Below, piece by piece: positions 40,860 to 50,792 of a stretch of DNA of 64,000 nucleotides. The stretch is from Methylobacterium sp. Lineage in GTDB: Bacteria > Pseudomonadota > Alphaproteobacteria > Rhizobiales > Beijerinckiaceae. Position numbers and translations under genes: made by a program. The notes under the pieces are model-generated. The model was not told the DNA's origin. It did no database searches and saw nothing but the letters and a program-made list of their open reading frames with translations. Within the stretch, counting starts at the first letter, position 1. Each line of letters begins with the position of its first letter. The stretch is from NCBI GenBank assembly GCA_013823325.1, contig PNLY01000008.1, forward strand, positions 39,148-103,147. Direction: 5' to 3'.

Positions 40860-41291
40860 ATGAACGTCGTTCACATTCTCGGCAACAAGGGCGCAGAGGT
40901 GATCTCGGTGCAGCCGCACCGGACGCTCGGCGAGGCGGCGCGGACCCTGGCGGAGAAGCGGATCGGCGCGGTGGTCGTGACCGGCGCCGATGGCAGCCTG
41001 CTCGGCATCCTGTCGGAGCGCGACATCATCAAGGCCTTGGGCACAGATGGCGCTGCCGCACTGGAGACGCCGGTATCGCGCGCCATGACCGCCAAGGTCG
41101 TGACCTGCCGGCCCGACACCAGCGTCGACGATCTCATGGAGATCATGACCTCGGGCCGCTTCCGGCATGTGCCGGTGGTCGATAACGGCCGGGTGGCCGG
41201 CATCGTCTCGATCGGCGACGTGGTCAAGCATCGCGTCGCCGAGATCGAGGCCGAAAGCCGGGCGATGCGCGACTACATTGCGATGGCGTGA
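40860..41291 (+). CDS. CBS-domain pair protein
   Basis: A 143-residue protein made only of two CBS domains: residues 8-65 (VISVQPHRTLGEAARTLAEK, then ILSERDIIKAL) and 72-130 (VVTCRPDTSVDDLMEIM, then VVDNGRVAGIVSIGDVVKHR). These bind adenosine nucleotides or SAM as regulatory modules. The partner is unknown. GGAGGAG, 8 nt upstream, is a strong ribosome site. A repeat element follows. Confidence 0.9.
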   Translation: MNVVHILGNKGAEVISVQPHRTLGEAARTLAEKRIGAVVVTGADGSLLGILSERDIIKALGTDGAAALETPVSRAMTAKVVTCRPDTSVDDLMEIMTSGRFRHVPVVDNGRVAGIVSIGDVVKHRVAEIEAESRAMRDYIAMA

Positions 41292-41302
41292 GGCTTCACC
41301 GC

Positions 41303-41400
41303 CGTCATGCTCGCCCTTGTGGCGAGCATCCACGTCCTGAACTCCGCCTTTGATCACTGAGGCGAAGATGTGGATGGTCGGGACAAGCCCGACCATGACG
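41303..41400. repeat. Divergent copy of the palindromic intergenic element
   Basis: CGTCATGCTCGCCC...GGCGAGCATCCAC and GTGGATGGTCGGG...CCCGACCATGACG form the same two-armed layout as the main family, about 98 bp long, with altered arm sequence. Confidence 0.75.
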
Positions 41401-41427
41401 GAAGAGCGTTGGATCGGCTCTTCGCGT

Positions 41428-42447
41428 CTAGTTCAGCGGCAGGTGATTGGCTGCGACGATCGCGGCGATCTCGTCGAGCGCGCGTTCAGCCGCCTGCCGG
41501 CCGAGTGCGATCGCCTCGCCGGCGCGGTGGAAGTCGAACAGGCCGACGCGGCCGAGCCTGGGGCCGATCATCACATCGGGCGGATCGCCAGCGAGGCGCG
41601 AGCGCGAGATCCGGTCCTGGGTGATATTGAAGGCGTCGATCATCACGCCGGCAAGCCCGGGCTGCTGCTCGTGATTGGCCTTGCCGACGATGCCGCGCAT
41701 GCGCTCGCGCACGCTGCCGAACCAGCCTGTCGCCGGGCGCTGCTCGGGCGCGGGCTCCGGGTCCGGATCGGCACCATAGGACTGGATCACCGTGCCGCGA
41801 CCGGTCATGTCGCTGTTCAGGTTGACGCAGAGCACGACGTCGGCGCCGAGGGCGCGCGCCACCGTGACGGGCACCGGATTGACCAGCGCCCCGTCCATCA
41901 GCCAGCGCCCGCCGAGCTTCACCGGATCGAACACGCCGGGCAGCGCATAGGAGGCGCGCAGCGCATCGACCAGCGAGCCTCGCGTCAACCAGATTTCATG
42001 GCCGGTGCCGAGCTCGGTTGCGACGGCGGCGTAGGTCTGCTTGAGGTCGCTGATCTGCAGGCCGGCGAGATCGCGTTCGAGCAGGCGCTTCAGCCGGCCA
42101 CCGGAGATGAGCCCGGCACCGCCGAGGTGGAAATCCATCAGCCCGACGACGCGGCGCTTGGTCAGGCCGAGTGCGAATTCGCGCAATTGCCCAAGCTTGT
42201 CGGCAGCGTAGCAGCCGCCGACCACCGCGCCGATCGAGGTTCCGGCGATCACTTCGGGTGCGTAGCCGGCCTCGGTGAGGACATCGAGGACACCGATATG
42301 GGCCCAGCCACGCGCGGCGCCGCCGCCAAGAGCGAGGCCGATCCGCGGCCGGCTGAGGCGCGGGACGGGTTCGGAAACGAGATCGTTCATCGCAGCTCCG
42401 CCGCCGCCCAATCCAAAGGCCCGTCTGGCGATGTTCTCCAGTCTCAT
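41428..42447 (-). CDS. Patatin-like phospholipase (RssA type)
   Basis: A 339-residue protein: oxyanion loop LGGGAARGWAHIGVL, nucleophile S71 in GTSIGAVVGG and the Asp of the dyad D185 in MDGALVNPVPV. This is the bacterial RssA/YchK-type patatin. It likely hydrolyses phospholipid or another ester at the cytoplasmic face. The C-terminal third (after 210) is Pro-rich then helical. MNDLVSEPV at 42390 is an alternative start. Confidence 0.9.
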   Translation of the reverse strand: MRLENIARRAFGLGGGGAAMNDLVSEPVPRLSRPRIGLALGGGAARGWAHIGVLDVLTEAGYAPEVIAGTSIGAVVGGCYAADKLGQLREFALGLTKRRVVGLMDFHLGGAGLISGGRLKRLLERDLAGLQISDLKQTYAAVATELGTGHEIWLTRGSLVDALRASYALPGVFDPVKLGGRWLMDGALVNPVPVTVARALGADVVLCVNLNSDMTGRGTVIQSYGADPDPEPAPEQRPATGWFGSVRERMRGIVGKANHEQQPGLAGVMIDAFNITQDRISRSRLAGDPPDVMIGPRLGRVGLFDFHRAGEAIALGRQAAERALDEIAAIVAANHLPLN

Positions 42448-42596
42448 CGGCGCGATCCCTCCGCGGGAGAGTCAGGATCGCGCGAGCCGATGAGCGAAAG
42501 ATGAACGGCGCCGAGACCCTAGGCGGCTATCAGTCGCTTTTGAAGGAAACATGAAAGCTTGGTGAAAGGATTGCCAACGAAGCAGGCGATCCCGGG

Positions 42597-42998
42597 TCAG
42601 AAGACCAGTGGTCCGTCGGCCGCGGTGCCGACCGGCTTAACCCGATAGAAGCAGCTGTGGCGGCCGGTGTGGCAGCAGCCGCCATCGCCGCCGACATTGA
42701 CCTTGATCCAGATCGCGTCCTGGTCGCAGTCGACGCGCATCTCGACGATGCTCTGGAGCTGGCCGGAGGTCTCGCCCTTGCGCCAGAGCGCCTGGCGTGA
42801 GCGCGACCAGTACCAGGCTTCGCCCGTCTCGATGCTCAGGCGCAGCGATTCGGCGTTCATATGCGCGACCATCAGCACCTCGCCGGTCGTAGCGTCAGTG
42901 GTGACGCAGGTGACGAGGCCGTCGCGGTCGAATTTGGGTGCGAGGACCGTGCCCTCTTCGATCTCGGCCTTGGCTGAAAGGGTAGGGAAGGCAGTCAT
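42597..42998 (-). CDS. hisI: Phosphoribosyl-AMP cyclohydrolase
   Basis: A 133-residue His[21 protein letters not shown], the [19 protein letters not shown] signature, zinc-binding VDCDQDA and [13 protein letters not shown]. It opens the adenine ring of PR-AMP in histidine synthesis. It is the monofunctional form without HisE. An open extension to 43154 comes from the neighbouring repeat element and is not part of the protein. No other his genes lie nearby. Confidence 0.95.
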   Translation of the reverse strand: MTAFPTLSAKAEIEEGTVLAPKFDRDGLVTCVTTDATTGEVLMVAHMNAESLRLSIETGEAWYWSRSRQALWRKGETSGQLQSIVEMRVDCDQDAIWIKVNVGGDGGCCHTGRHSCFYRVKPVGTAADGPLVF

Positions 42999-43060
42999 GG
43001 GAGGATCCTGAGAGTAGCGCCCGCATATAGGACGCGGAAAGCGCGCCGTCATCGCCTCTC

Positions 43061-43168
43061 CGTCATTCTCGGGCGGAGCGAAGCGCAGGCCCGAGAATCT
43101 CAGGACCAGTAAGCGCCGACCGGAGCCTCCGCCGGCCTGAGATGCTCGGGTCAAGCCCGAGCATGACG
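43061..43168. repeat. Intergenic palindromic element, copy 2
   Basis: Same orientation as copy 1: CGTCATTCTCGGGCGGAGCG...CCCGAGAATCTCAGG, then GCCTGAGATGCTCGGG...CCCGAGCATGACG. It lies between hisI and folE. Confidence 0.9.
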
Positions 43169-43190
43169 CGTCGGAGCGCGGGCGTTGGGC

Positions 43191-43832
43191 TCACAGCCCC
43201 GGCGATTTCACCATGGTGAAGAAGCGCACCTGCTCGGCTGGGTCGCGGAAGCGGCCGGTGTACTGCGTCGTCATCGTCGACGAGCCCTGCTTCTGCACGC
43301 CGCGCATCGACATGCACATATGCTCGGCCTCGATCAGGACGGCGACGCCGCCGGGCTTCAGCGCCTTCTCGATCGCCTGGGCGATCTGCGCCGTCATCGT
43401 CTCCTGCGTCTGCAGGCGGCGGGCGTAGACCTCGACGACGCGGGCGAGCTTCGACAGCCCGACCACGCCGCTGCTCGGATAGTAGCCGATATGGACCTTG
43501 CCGACGAAAGGCACCATGTGGTGCTCGCAATGCGAATAGAACGGAATGTCGCGGACGAGGACCATGTCCTTGTAGCCCTCGACCTCCTCGAAGACGCGCT
43601 CCAGCGCGTCCTGCGCATCCTCGCCATAGCCCTTGTAGAATTCGCGATAGGCCTTGGCGACGCGCTGCGGGGTATCGAGCAGGCCTTCTCGCGACGGATC
43701 GTCGCCGGCCCAGCGGATCAGCGTGCGCACGGCCTCCTCGGCCTCGACCTGCGTCGGCTGCTTGACGATGAACTTGTCTGCGGAGGGGCTGCGGGCCCGC
43801 TCTACGGACAAGGACTTAACCACATTGTCCAT
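43191..43832 (-). CDS. folE: GTP cyclohydrolase I
   Basis: A 213-residue Fol[19 protein letters not shown], zinc site in [38 protein letters not shown] and [17 protein letters not shown]. It converts GTP to dihydroneopterin triphosphate for folate. The N-terminal 20 residues are a loose extension. It is divergent from the NifU/IscU-like gene. Confidence 0.97.
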   Translation of the reverse strand: MDNVVKSLSVERARSPSADKFIVKQPTQVEAEEAVRTLIRWAGDDPSREGLLDTPQRVAKAYREFYKGYGEDAQDALERVFEEVEGYKDMVLVRDIPFYSHCEHHMVPFVGKVHIGYYPSSGVVGLSKLARVVEVYARRLQTQETMTAQIAQAIEKALKPGGVAVLIEAEHMCMSMRGVQKQGSSTMTTQYTGRFRDPAEQVRFFTMVKSPGL

Positions 43833-43989
43833 GTGGAGCCTCCCGTTTCGGTTGCACCGGCCTCACGACCGGCAGATCAGACAAGTTCGCCCGCTCGTCC
43901 AGCGACATGACACGCTCTCCCTAAGAGCGCATCGGCACTCTATATTGGTTGCGAAAGCCGGCAACTCCAGACCCCGGCCGGGGCAACCC

Positions 43990-44439
43990 ATGCTGAACGA
44001 CGTCTACAACAAGCGAATCCTGGAATTGGCAGGAAACATTCCGCTGCTCGAGCGCCTGCCGGCACCCGATGCGACGGCGACCGCCCATTCTCGCCTCTGC
44101 GGCTCGACGGTGACCATCGACCTGACCATGGACGAGGATGTCGTCACCGGTTTTGGCCACGATGTGCGTGCCTGCGCCCTCGGCCAGGCCTCGTCCTCGA
44201 TCATGGCCCGCCATGTCGTCGGCTCGACCGCGTCCGAGTTGCGCGAGGTCCGCGAGCAGGCCCGGGCGATTCTGAAGGAGGGAGCGGAGCCTCCCGTCGG
44301 CAAATGGGCGGACCTGTCGGTGCTCGTGCCGGTGCGCGACTTCAAGGCGCGCCACGCCTCGACCATGCTGACCTTCGACGCGGTGGTCGATGCGATCGGC
44401 CAGATCGAGGCGAAGCGGCGCGAGGCGGTCGCGGGCTGA
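43990..44439 (+). CDS. NifU/IscU-like iron-sulfur scaffold family protein
   Basis: A 149-residue protein: MLNDVYNKRILELAGNIP, then C37 in RLCGSTVTIDL and C62 in DVRACALGQASSSIMA. Canonical IscU has three cysteines; the third (near residue 106) is missing here, so cluster binding may differ or be absent. Variants like this are frequent in alphaproteobacteria near folE and yidD. A carrier or adaptor role is possible; it stands apart from any suf or isc operon. Confidence 0.85.
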   Translation: MLNDVYNKRILELAGNIPLLERLPAPDATATAHSRLCGSTVTIDLTMDEDVVTGFGHDVRACALGQASSSIMARHVVGSTASELREVREQARAILKEGAEPPVGKWADLSVLVPVRDFKARHASTMLTFDAVVDAIGQIEAKRREAVAG

Positions 44440-44441
44440 GG

Positions 44442-45173
44442 CTATTTCAGCCCGAACGCCTGCCGGATCTCCGGCTTCGTCTCGTCATATCGGACCCTGA
44501 AGGTCTTCTCGGCCAGCAGCGCCTTGGCGACGACGCGGCCGATCTTGTCGCCGGCTTCCAGGTCGCTCGGATAGTGGAAGCCGCAGACGAGGCGGCTCTC
44601 GCCGTAGCTCTTGACCCGCTCCTCGAACTTGTCGGCGAGCTCGGGCACGGCGTCCGAGAGCAGCGTGGCGTAGAGCGCCGCGGTCGCAGCATGCGCCGAG
44701 GGGAAGGAGGTGCCCTCCGGCCGCCCGCCGGGGCAGGGCTTGACCCGGACCTTGTTCCACATCTGGAAGGGTCGGATCCGGCTGGTCAGGCGGTTGACGC
44801 TCTTCAGCAGGATCGCGAGCTCGATCTGCGCCTCGCGCATCAAGAGTCGCGTCTCGCGATGGGTGCCGTCGACATAGTTGTGGTCCATGCCCTTCAGGAA
44901 GGCATTGAGCGTCTGGTACTGGTCGGCGATCGCCTGCTTCTCGCGCTCCGGCGTGCGGGCCGAGGAGATGGCGAGCACCTTCTCGAACTCGGCGCGATGC
45001 TCCGGCGAATTCTGCGCCGGCGGCAGGCCCATCACCTTGGCGACGTCTATTTTGGCGGCGTCGAGCCAGATCAGATAAGGTCGCTGCTGTGCCGCCGCCG
45101 GTGTGGCGAGCGCGAGCGCGAGCAGCGGCCCGCAGAGGGCGGTAGCGGAGGCTAGGAAACGTGCGCGCATCAT
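44442..45173 (-). CDS. Class A acid phosphatase (PAP2 family)
   Basis: A 243-residue exported PAP2 protein: signal peptide ending ATPAAA-Q, then the phosphatase motifs RIRPFQMW, GTSFPSAHAATAALYAT and YGESRLVCGFHYPSDLEAG, in which the middle His and the final His are catalytic. It should dephosphorylate phosphomonoesters in the periplasm (PhoN type). The upstream ATG at 45254 would add a non-signal segment, so 45173 (MMRARF) is preferred. It is tail-to-tail with the NifU-like gene, 2 bp apart. Confidence 0.9.
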   Translation of the reverse strand: MMRARFLASATALCGPLLALALATPAAAQQRPYLIWLDAAKIDVAKVMGLPPAQNSPEHRAEFEKVLAISSARTPEREKQAIADQYQTLNAFLKGMDHNYVDGTHRETRLLMREAQIELAILLKSVNRLTSRIRPFQMWNKVRVKPCPGGRPEGTSFPSAHAATAALYATLLSDAVPELADKFEERVKSYGESRLVCGFHYPSDLEAGDKIGRVVAKALLAEKTFRVRYDETKPEIRQAFGLK

Positions 45174-45217
45174 GACCGGAATCTGGGAAGGCGGGATCGA
45201 AAAGGGGCGATGGAAGA

Positions 45218-45598
45218 TTGGCTGGAGGGAGTCGGCAGGGTTTGCCTGAGTCATACTTGCCTAAACATGCTGAAAAAAGCCTTTCTTGGCGACGCAGCGT
45301 CGCGCTTGCGCCGCGCCGGGGCGCGCACCTGCTGATCCGCGGCTACCAGCTCAGCCTGTCCCTGCTGATCGGCCGGCAATGCCGGCACTGGCCGTCCTGC
45401 TCGGAATACACCGACGAGGCGATCCAGCGGCACGGCCTGTGGGCCGGCGGCTGGGTCGGTTTCGCGCGCATCTGCCGTTGCACGCCGCTCGGCACCTCGG
45501 GGATCGACATCGTCTGCGAGGAGCTGCCGCCGGAGGGAGCCTGGTACAAGCCCTGGGCCTATGGCCGCTGGCGCGGTGTCAACGATCCGGCATCTTGA
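45218..45598 (+). CDS. yidD: Membrane protein insertion efficiency factor YidD
   Basis: A 126-residue YidD: LLIRGYQLSLSLLIGRQCRHW, the three-Cys motif CRHWPSCSEYTDEAI and HGLWAGGWVGFARICRCTPLG. Small, amphipathic and membrane-associated, it assists YidC/Sec insertion. The N-terminal 35 residues before the conserved part are longer than usual, so the true start may lie downstream. The last 20 bases overlap the 3' end of the opposite patatin gene. The yidC/rnpA genes are not in the window. Confidence 0.85.
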   Translation: MAGGSRQGLPESYLPKHAEKSLSWRRSVALAPRRGAHLLIRGYQLSLSLLIGRQCRHWPSCSEYTDEAIQRHGLWAGGWVGFARICRCTPLGTSGIDIVCEELPPEGAWYKPWAYGRWRGVNDPAS

Positions 45599-48182
45599 CC
45601 GGCGCGCTTGTGGGCTGCTCGGCGATCGTCCTTTGCTCGGGCGCGGAGAGAGGTTCGTTGAGCCACATCCGGGCCTTGAGCAGCGATTGGCAGTTGCGTC
45701 GATGGTAGGTCTGCCGGTCGAGGTATTCCTGGACCGGCTTCGACAGCCACCAGCTCATCGATACTTCCTTCAGCACCGTCGCTCGGTTCGGCAGGGCGGG
45801 AGGAGGCGCTCCCGCGGCCGGGGCTTTTGCGCCGGCGGCGAGCTCGGTCGTCGGACTGGTCCGCTCGAAACATTTCGGTCGTTCGATCTCGGGCGGCACG
45901 TACTCGAAGCCCGTCAGCCTGTCGACCACGGCGAACTTGTCCTGCGTCGGGGCCAAGGGTTCGCCGAAGACGAGGAAGTCGGCGACATTGTCCTTGCCGA
46001 CCACGCCCGCAAGCGTGGCGAGGGCATAGGAGCCACGCGCCGCGCGGGTCGACAGCACCGTATTCACCGGGGCCATCAGCAGGGGCATCAGCGAATCGTC
46101 GCGCGGAGGAGGGCGTTGGTCGCGCTCCGGATCGGCGATCAGGTCGACCGGATCGTTGGCGATGTGGATCACGACGGGCGCGAGGCCGAAGCGCTTCAGC
46201 GCATCGGCGATTTCCGCCGTGGTCGTTGCCCCGTCATTCTCGAAATAGCCGCCGTCGACCACCCGCAGCGTGACATCGCAGCCATCGGCGAAGCGCCCGG
46301 CCGGCGAGACGATCGGAAAGCGGGCGCTGTTCAGGGCGGCGCTGGCGAGAGTGAGGTCGAGACCGTTGCCGCGCGCGATGGCACAGCTCGGCCTTGGCGA
46401 GGCCAGTTCGCCGAGAAAGCGTGACGCTTCGAAGGCGTCGACGAACAGCGTCGGCCGATCGAGCTTGATCTGGGCGGCCGGCTCCAGCTGGTTGGCGAGC
46501 TGGCTGGCGAGAACCCGCTTGCCGGTTTCCTCCGAGGTCGCGTTGAGCACGAGGAGCGGCAGCCAGTTGCCATCCTTGCGCGCGTCCTGCCCGAACCGGC
46601 TGAACGACTGGGCGAGGTCGCCCCGCGCCGGCAGCGTCTGCGCGCCTTTCGCGGCTGCGACGACATTGTCCTGATAGTGGTTGATCCAGCTGTTCTCGAG
46701 AATGGCGGCGCGATCGAGGAAATGGCCGTTCGGCCAGAACCGGCCGAGCATCGGCTCGAGAAACAGAAACGGCTCGCTGGTTACCAGGGCAAGCACGGTC
46801 GGCGACAGGAAGTCCTCGCCGGCGAGCACCTGGAGGCAATCACGCCATTTGCTCTCGTTCGGCGTCTTGAAGAAGTGCGCCGGGCTCTTGTCGATGCAGG
46901 GTGGCGACAAGGCCGGAGACTTCGGATCCCGGCGCGCATCGCTCATGGCGGCGACGGCCTGGATCGCGCCGAGCGAGCCGCCCGACACGCCCGAGATCGC
47001 GAAGACCCGCTGTGCCAGCAGAGGCACGGAGGCGTCTGGTTTTTCGCAGGCGCGGCCGGGCTGGCGGCAGGGGTTGTCGATGAGCTCGCCGAGGATGGTC
47101 GCAGCGAAGAAGGCTGCGCGCGAGGCGCCGCCTGCGATCGTCACTAGAACCGGGCGCGGGCAGGTGCCGTCGACGCAATTCGCCTGTTTCCAGGCTGCAA
47201 CGGCCTCGCCGAGCTCCATGGCCGGCTGCGGTTCCTGCCTCGCACGCGAGACCAGATTCGAATGGCCACAGGAATTGGCGGCCAGGAGCCAGGCGACCAA
47301 AAGCAGCACGGTGAAGGGAAAGCGGGTCCTCTGGCTCGCCATCCCGATCTGCGTGAAGACCGGAATCCAGGCGCCGAGCAGGATCGGAACGAGATAGACG
47401 CCGGAGACGACCGCCAGCAGGCGATCGCCAAAGGCTGCGACCGCCCCGAGCATCAACAAGCCGAGCGCGAGCCAGACGGAGGCATGCAGGCTCACCGCCG
47501 CGCGCCAGTTGCTCCCGCCTTCGATGTCCGCCCTCTTCTTCTCACGGAAATGCGCCTTGGTTTTCGCGATGTCCCTGATGTTGCGGCCCCACAGAAAGAG
47601 ATGGGCCGCGATGCCGCAGGCGAGGGCGACATAGAAGCCCGCTGAGCCGCTGCGCAGAATGCCGGCGGACAAGGCCAGGGAGCCGACGCCGTCGCGGGGC
47701 AGATCGGCCAGCGCGGCCTCATAACCGCGCCAGACCGCGAAAAAGGTCAGAAGTGCGAGCGCATAGGGTACGACGAGGACGAAGGCGCGAAAGCGGCGAT
47801 CGTAGATCGCCATGTCGCGCGGCGTGAGTTCCCGGGACGGGCCGATCAGCCAGGCGCTTTCGCCGAGCAGATGCTCGGCGGACGCCTGGACGGCGCCGCT
47901 CCAGGCGATGATGTGGATGACGAAATAGACGAGCCAGCGGAACAGCATCTCCCAGAAGCGGGGATAGTCGGTCCCCGGTCCGAAGGCTGGTCCCTGGAAG
48001 ACCAGGAAGAGGTCGCGCGCCTGCGGAACCTTGGTCAGCAGCAGGTAGCCGAGCAGGACGGAGATCGCGGCGACGCGGCAGGCATAGATCACCCGCAGCA
48101 GGTCGCCGATCCAGTTGAACGGCCATGAATCCACATCTCGCAGGACGGGCGCCGCGGCGTCCGGTGACATCGCTGGCTGCAT
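45579..48182 (-). CDS. Large multi-spanning patatin-like phospholipase
   Basis: An 867-residue protein. About seven membrane helices fill residues 30-305 (for example VAAISVLLGYLLLT, FVLVVPYALALLTFFAV, FPFTVLLLVAWLLAAN). A patatin domain follows: oxyanion loop TIAGGASRAAFFA (349-361), nucleophile S400 in ISGVSGGSLGA, and the Asp in VVDGGYFENDGATT. The C-terminus is Pro/Ala-rich. Patatin domains with an N-terminal membrane module are uncommon and uncharacterised; it could remodel lipids from within the membrane. The open extension to 48701 lacks a plausible start. Confidence 0.85.
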   Translation of the reverse strand: MQPAMSPDAAAPVLRDVDSWPFNWIGDLLRVIYACRVAAISVLLGYLLLTKVPQARDLFLVFQGPAFGPGTDYPRFWEMLFRWLVYFVIHIIAWSGAVQASAEHLLGESAWLIGPSRELTPRDMAIYDRRFRAFVLVVPYALALLTFFAVWRGYEAALADLPRDGVGSLALSAGILRSGSAGFYVALACGIAAHLFLWGRNIRDIAKTKAHFREKKRADIEGGSNWRAAVSLHASVWLALGLLMLGAVAAFGDRLLAVVSGVYLVPILLGAWIPVFTQIGMASQRTRFPFTVLLLVAWLLAANSCGHSNLVSRARQEPQPAMELGEAVAAWKQANCVDGTCPRPVLVTIAGGASRAAFFAATILGELIDNPCRQPGRACEKPDASVPLLAQRVFAISGVSGGSLGAIQAVAAMSDARRDPKSPALSPPCIDKSPAHFFKTPNESKWRDCLQVLAGEDFLSPTVLALVTSEPFLFLEPMLGRFWPNGHFLDRAAILENSWINHYQDNVVAAAKGAQTLPARGDLAQSFSRFGQDARKDGNWLPLLVLNATSEETGKRVLASQLANQLEPAAQIKLDRPTLFVDAFEASRFLGELASPRPSCAIARGNGLDLTLASAALNSARFPIVSPAGRFADGCDVTLRVVDGGYFENDGATTTAEIADALKRFGLAPVVIHIANDPVDLIADPERDQRPPPRDDSLMPLLMAPVNTVLSTRAARGSYALATLAGVVGKDNVADFLVFGEPLAPTQDKFAVVDRLTGFEYVPPEIERPKCFERTSPTTELAAGAKAPAAGAPPPALPNRATVLKEVSMSWWLSKPVQEYLDRQTYHRRNCQSLLKARMWLNEPLSAPEQRTIAEQPTSAPVKMPDR

Positions 48183-48283
48183 GGCAATCGAGCCGATTGT
48201 GAGGATCGGAAGTCGATTGCATAACCTATCGGCAGACCCGCTTCGGTTGCAAGCGGAGAAGCCGCCGTGCAGTGCGTGAGGCG

Positions 48284-48523
48284 CTAGTTGACCTGCCGCT
48301 GGGCGCGCGCCTGTTGCAGCGTGGTCAGGCAGGCGTCGGAGAAGGACGAGCGCTTCTCCTTGAGACAGGCGGCCAGGCGCCCGCCACCGGGCTGGATGCC
48401 CGGGCAGTTCTTCTGGAAATCGGCAGAGCACACTCTGCGGATGGCGGCGCGGTCCGGCGCCTGGGCGAAGGCTGCGGCAGGCGTCAGAACGAGCGCGAGG
48501 GTCAGGGCAAGGTTGCGGGTCAT
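48284..48523 (-). CDS. Small secreted Cys-rich-repeat protein
   Basis: A 79-residue exported protein: signal peptide MTRNLALTLALVLTPAAAFA, then one cysteine-rich repeat of the GLG1 type (CSADFQKNCPGIQPGGGRL and ACLKEKRSSFSDAC) with four cysteines that can form two disulfides. Such small periplasmic proteins are common in Rhizobiales; their function is unknown. It lies between the patatin and thrS genes. Confidence 0.8.
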   Translation of the reverse strand: MTRNLALTLALVLTPAAAFAQAPDRAAIRRVCSADFQKNCPGIQPGGGRLAACLKEKRSSFSDACLTTLQQARAQRQVN

Positions 48524-48757
48524 GGCTTTGGCTCCGGACGGTGAAGCGACGATGCTGGCCGCGCCCGCTTTGCCATCGTCTGGCCGGAACATGACGAAAC
48601 GGACAGCTTCGGCCGGCAGGCCATTCGGCGATTGCCTGCGCTGCCTGCCTCGTATAGGCCGGGCCGGCGCGTCCGATCCGGCTGCCGGCCGCGCCCTTCA
48701 AAGGCAGCCGGCCTTGGCTTACGGGGCTTGTATCCCCGAGTGAGCAGGAGCCGATCG

Positions 48758-50755
48758 ATGACGATCTCCCTGACCTTTCCCGATGGCGCGCAGCGCGAAT
48801 TTCCTTCCGGCATCACCGGCAAGGACATTGCCGGCGGCATTTCTCCCTCTCTGCTGAAGCGCACGGTCGCGATGGCGCTCGACGGCGTGGTCGTCGACCT
48901 CGGCGACCCGATCGAGCGCGACGCGAGGATCGAGTTCCTCAACCGCGAGGACCCGCGCGCGCTGGAGCTGATCCGGCACGACACCGCGCACGTCCTCGCC
49001 GAAGCGGTGCAGGAGCTTTTTCCCGGCACGCAGGTGACGATCGGCCCGGTCATCGAGAACGGCTTCTTCTACGACTTCGCCCGCAACGAGCCCTTCACCC
49101 CGGAGGACTTCCCGGCGATCGAGAAGAAGATGCGCGAGATCATCGCGCGCGACAAACCCTTCACCAAGGAGGTCTGGAGCCGCGACAAGGCCAAGGACTT
49201 CTTCGCCAGGAAGGGCGAGGCCTACAAGGTCGAGCTGGTCGATGCGATTCCGGCCGACCAGACGCTGAAGATGTATGCGCAGGGCGACTGGATCGACCTC
49301 TGCCGCGGCCCGCACATGACCTCGGTCGGCAAGGTCGGCAACGCCTTCAAGCTGATGAAGACGGCCGGCGCCTATTGGCGCGGCGACAGCAACAACGCGA
49401 TGCTGACCCGCATCTACGGCACGGCCTTCGCCAAGCAGGAAGAGCTCGACGCCTATCTCAAGCAGCTCGAGGAAGCCGAGAAGCGCGACCATCGCCGCCT
49501 CGGCCGCGAGATGGACCTGTTCCACTTCCAGGAGGAGGGGCCGGGCGTCGTCTTCTGGCACTCCAAGGGCTGGCGGCTGTTCCAGGAGGTGCTGACCTAT
49601 ATGCGCCGGCGCCTCGCCGCCGACTATGAGGAGGTCAACGCCCCGCAGGTGCTCGACAAGTCGCTCTGGGAGACCTCGGGCCACTGGGGCTGGTACCAGG
49701 ACAACATGTTCGCGGTGAAGTCGGCCTCGGCCTTCGAGAACCCGAACGACCAGGAGCGCGACCACAAGGTCTTCGCCCTGAAGCCGATGAACTGCCCGGG
49801 CCATGTCCAGATCTTCAAGCACGGGCTGAAGAGCTATCGCGACCTGCCGATCCGGCTGGCCGAATTCGGCAACGTCCACCGCTACGAGCCGTCCGGCGCG
49901 CTGCACGGGCTGATGCGCGTGCGCGGCTTCACCCAGGACGATGCCCACATCTTCTGCACCGAGGAGCAGCTCGCCGCCGAGTGCCTGCAGATCAACGACC
50001 TGATCCTCTCGGTCTACGAGGATTTCGGCTTCACCGACGACCTCGTGATCAAGCTCTCGACGCGCCCCGAGAAGCGCGTCGGCTCCGATGCGGTCTGGGA
50101 CCATGCCGAAGACGTCATGACCAAGGTGCTGGAGAGGATCGCGAAGCAGTCCGGCAACCGGATCAAGACCGAGATCAATCCGGGCGAGGGCGCCTTCTAC
50201 GGGCCGAAGTTCGAATACGTGCTGCGCGACGCCATCGGCCGCGACTGGCAGTGTGGTACGACGCAGGTCGACTTCAACCTGCCGGAACGCTTCGGGGCCT
50301 TCTATATCGGATCGGACGGCGAGAAGAAGCAGCCGGTCATGGTCCACCGCGCCATCTGCGGCTCGCTGGAGCGCTTCGTCGGTATCCTGATCGAGCACCA
50401 TGCCGGGCATTTCCCGCTCTGGCTGGCGCCCGAGCAGATCATCGTCGCGCCGATCACCTCGGAGGCTGATGCCTATGGCGAGGAAGTCACCATGGCGCTG
50501 CTCTCGGCCGGCCTGCGCGCCCGCGCCGACCTGCGCAACGAGAAGATCAGCTACAAGGTGCGCGAGCACTCGCTGGCCAAGGTCCCGGTGATCCTCGCGG
50601 TCGGCAAGCGCGAGGCCGAGGAGAAGACCGTCACGGTCCGCCGCCTCGGCAGCCAGGCCCAGACGGTGATGAGCCTCGACGCGGTCGTCGCGGCGCTGGT
50701 CGAGGAGGCGACGCCGCCCGATCTCGCGCGGAAGAAGAAGGCGAGGGCGGCCTGA
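48758..50755 (+). CDS. thrS: Threonine-tRNA ligase
   Basis: A 665-residue ThrRS with all domains: N-terminal TGS ([15 protein letters not shown]), the editing domain with [17 protein letters not shown], class II motif 2 ([20 protein letters not shown]), zinc Cys in MNCPGH, motif 3 ([20 protein letters not shown]), and the anticodon domain after [12 protein letters not shown]. Start MTISL has a purine-rich AGGAG upstream. No T-box or other leader is visible. Confidence 0.98.
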   Translation: MTISLTFPDGAQREFPSGITGKDIAGGISPSLLKRTVAMALDGVVVDLGDPIERDARIEFLNREDPRALELIRHDTAHVLAEAVQELFPGTQVTIGPVIENGFFYDFARNEPFTPEDFPAIEKKMREIIARDKPFTKEVWSRDKAKDFFARKGEAYKVELVDAIPADQTLKMYAQGDWIDLCRGPHMTSVGKVGNAFKLMKTAGAYWRGDSNNAMLTRIYGTAFAKQEELDAYLKQLEEAEKRDHRRLGREMDLFHFQEEGPGVVFWHSKGWRLFQEVLTYMRRRLAADYEEVNAPQVLDKSLWETSGHWGWYQDNMFAVKSASAFENPNDQERDHKVFALKPMNCPGHVQIFKHGLKSYRDLPIRLAEFGNVHRYEPSGALHGLMRVRGFTQDDAHIFCTEEQLAAECLQINDLILSVYEDFGFTDDLVIKLSTRPEKRVGSDAVWDHAEDVMTKVLERIAKQSGNRIKTEINPGEGAFYGPKFEYVLRDAIGRDWQCGTTQVDFNLPERFGAFYIGSDGEKKQPVMVHRAICGSLERFVGILIEHHAGHFPLWLAPEQIIVAPITSEADAYGEEVTMALLSAGLRARADLRNEKISYKVREHSLAKVPVILAVGKREAEEKTVTVRRLGSQAQTVMSLDAVVAALVEEATPPDLARKKKARAA

Positions 50756-50792
50756 CGCTGCCATCTCGCCAAAACCCGTCAGCCCGTGCCAA

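Noticed and set aside
43020-43154. Longer hisI start and similar frames containing [13 protein letters not shown] at several places (33 kb, 57 kb, 63 kb)
   Set aside because: The residues are translations of the intergenic palindromic repeat, not protein families.
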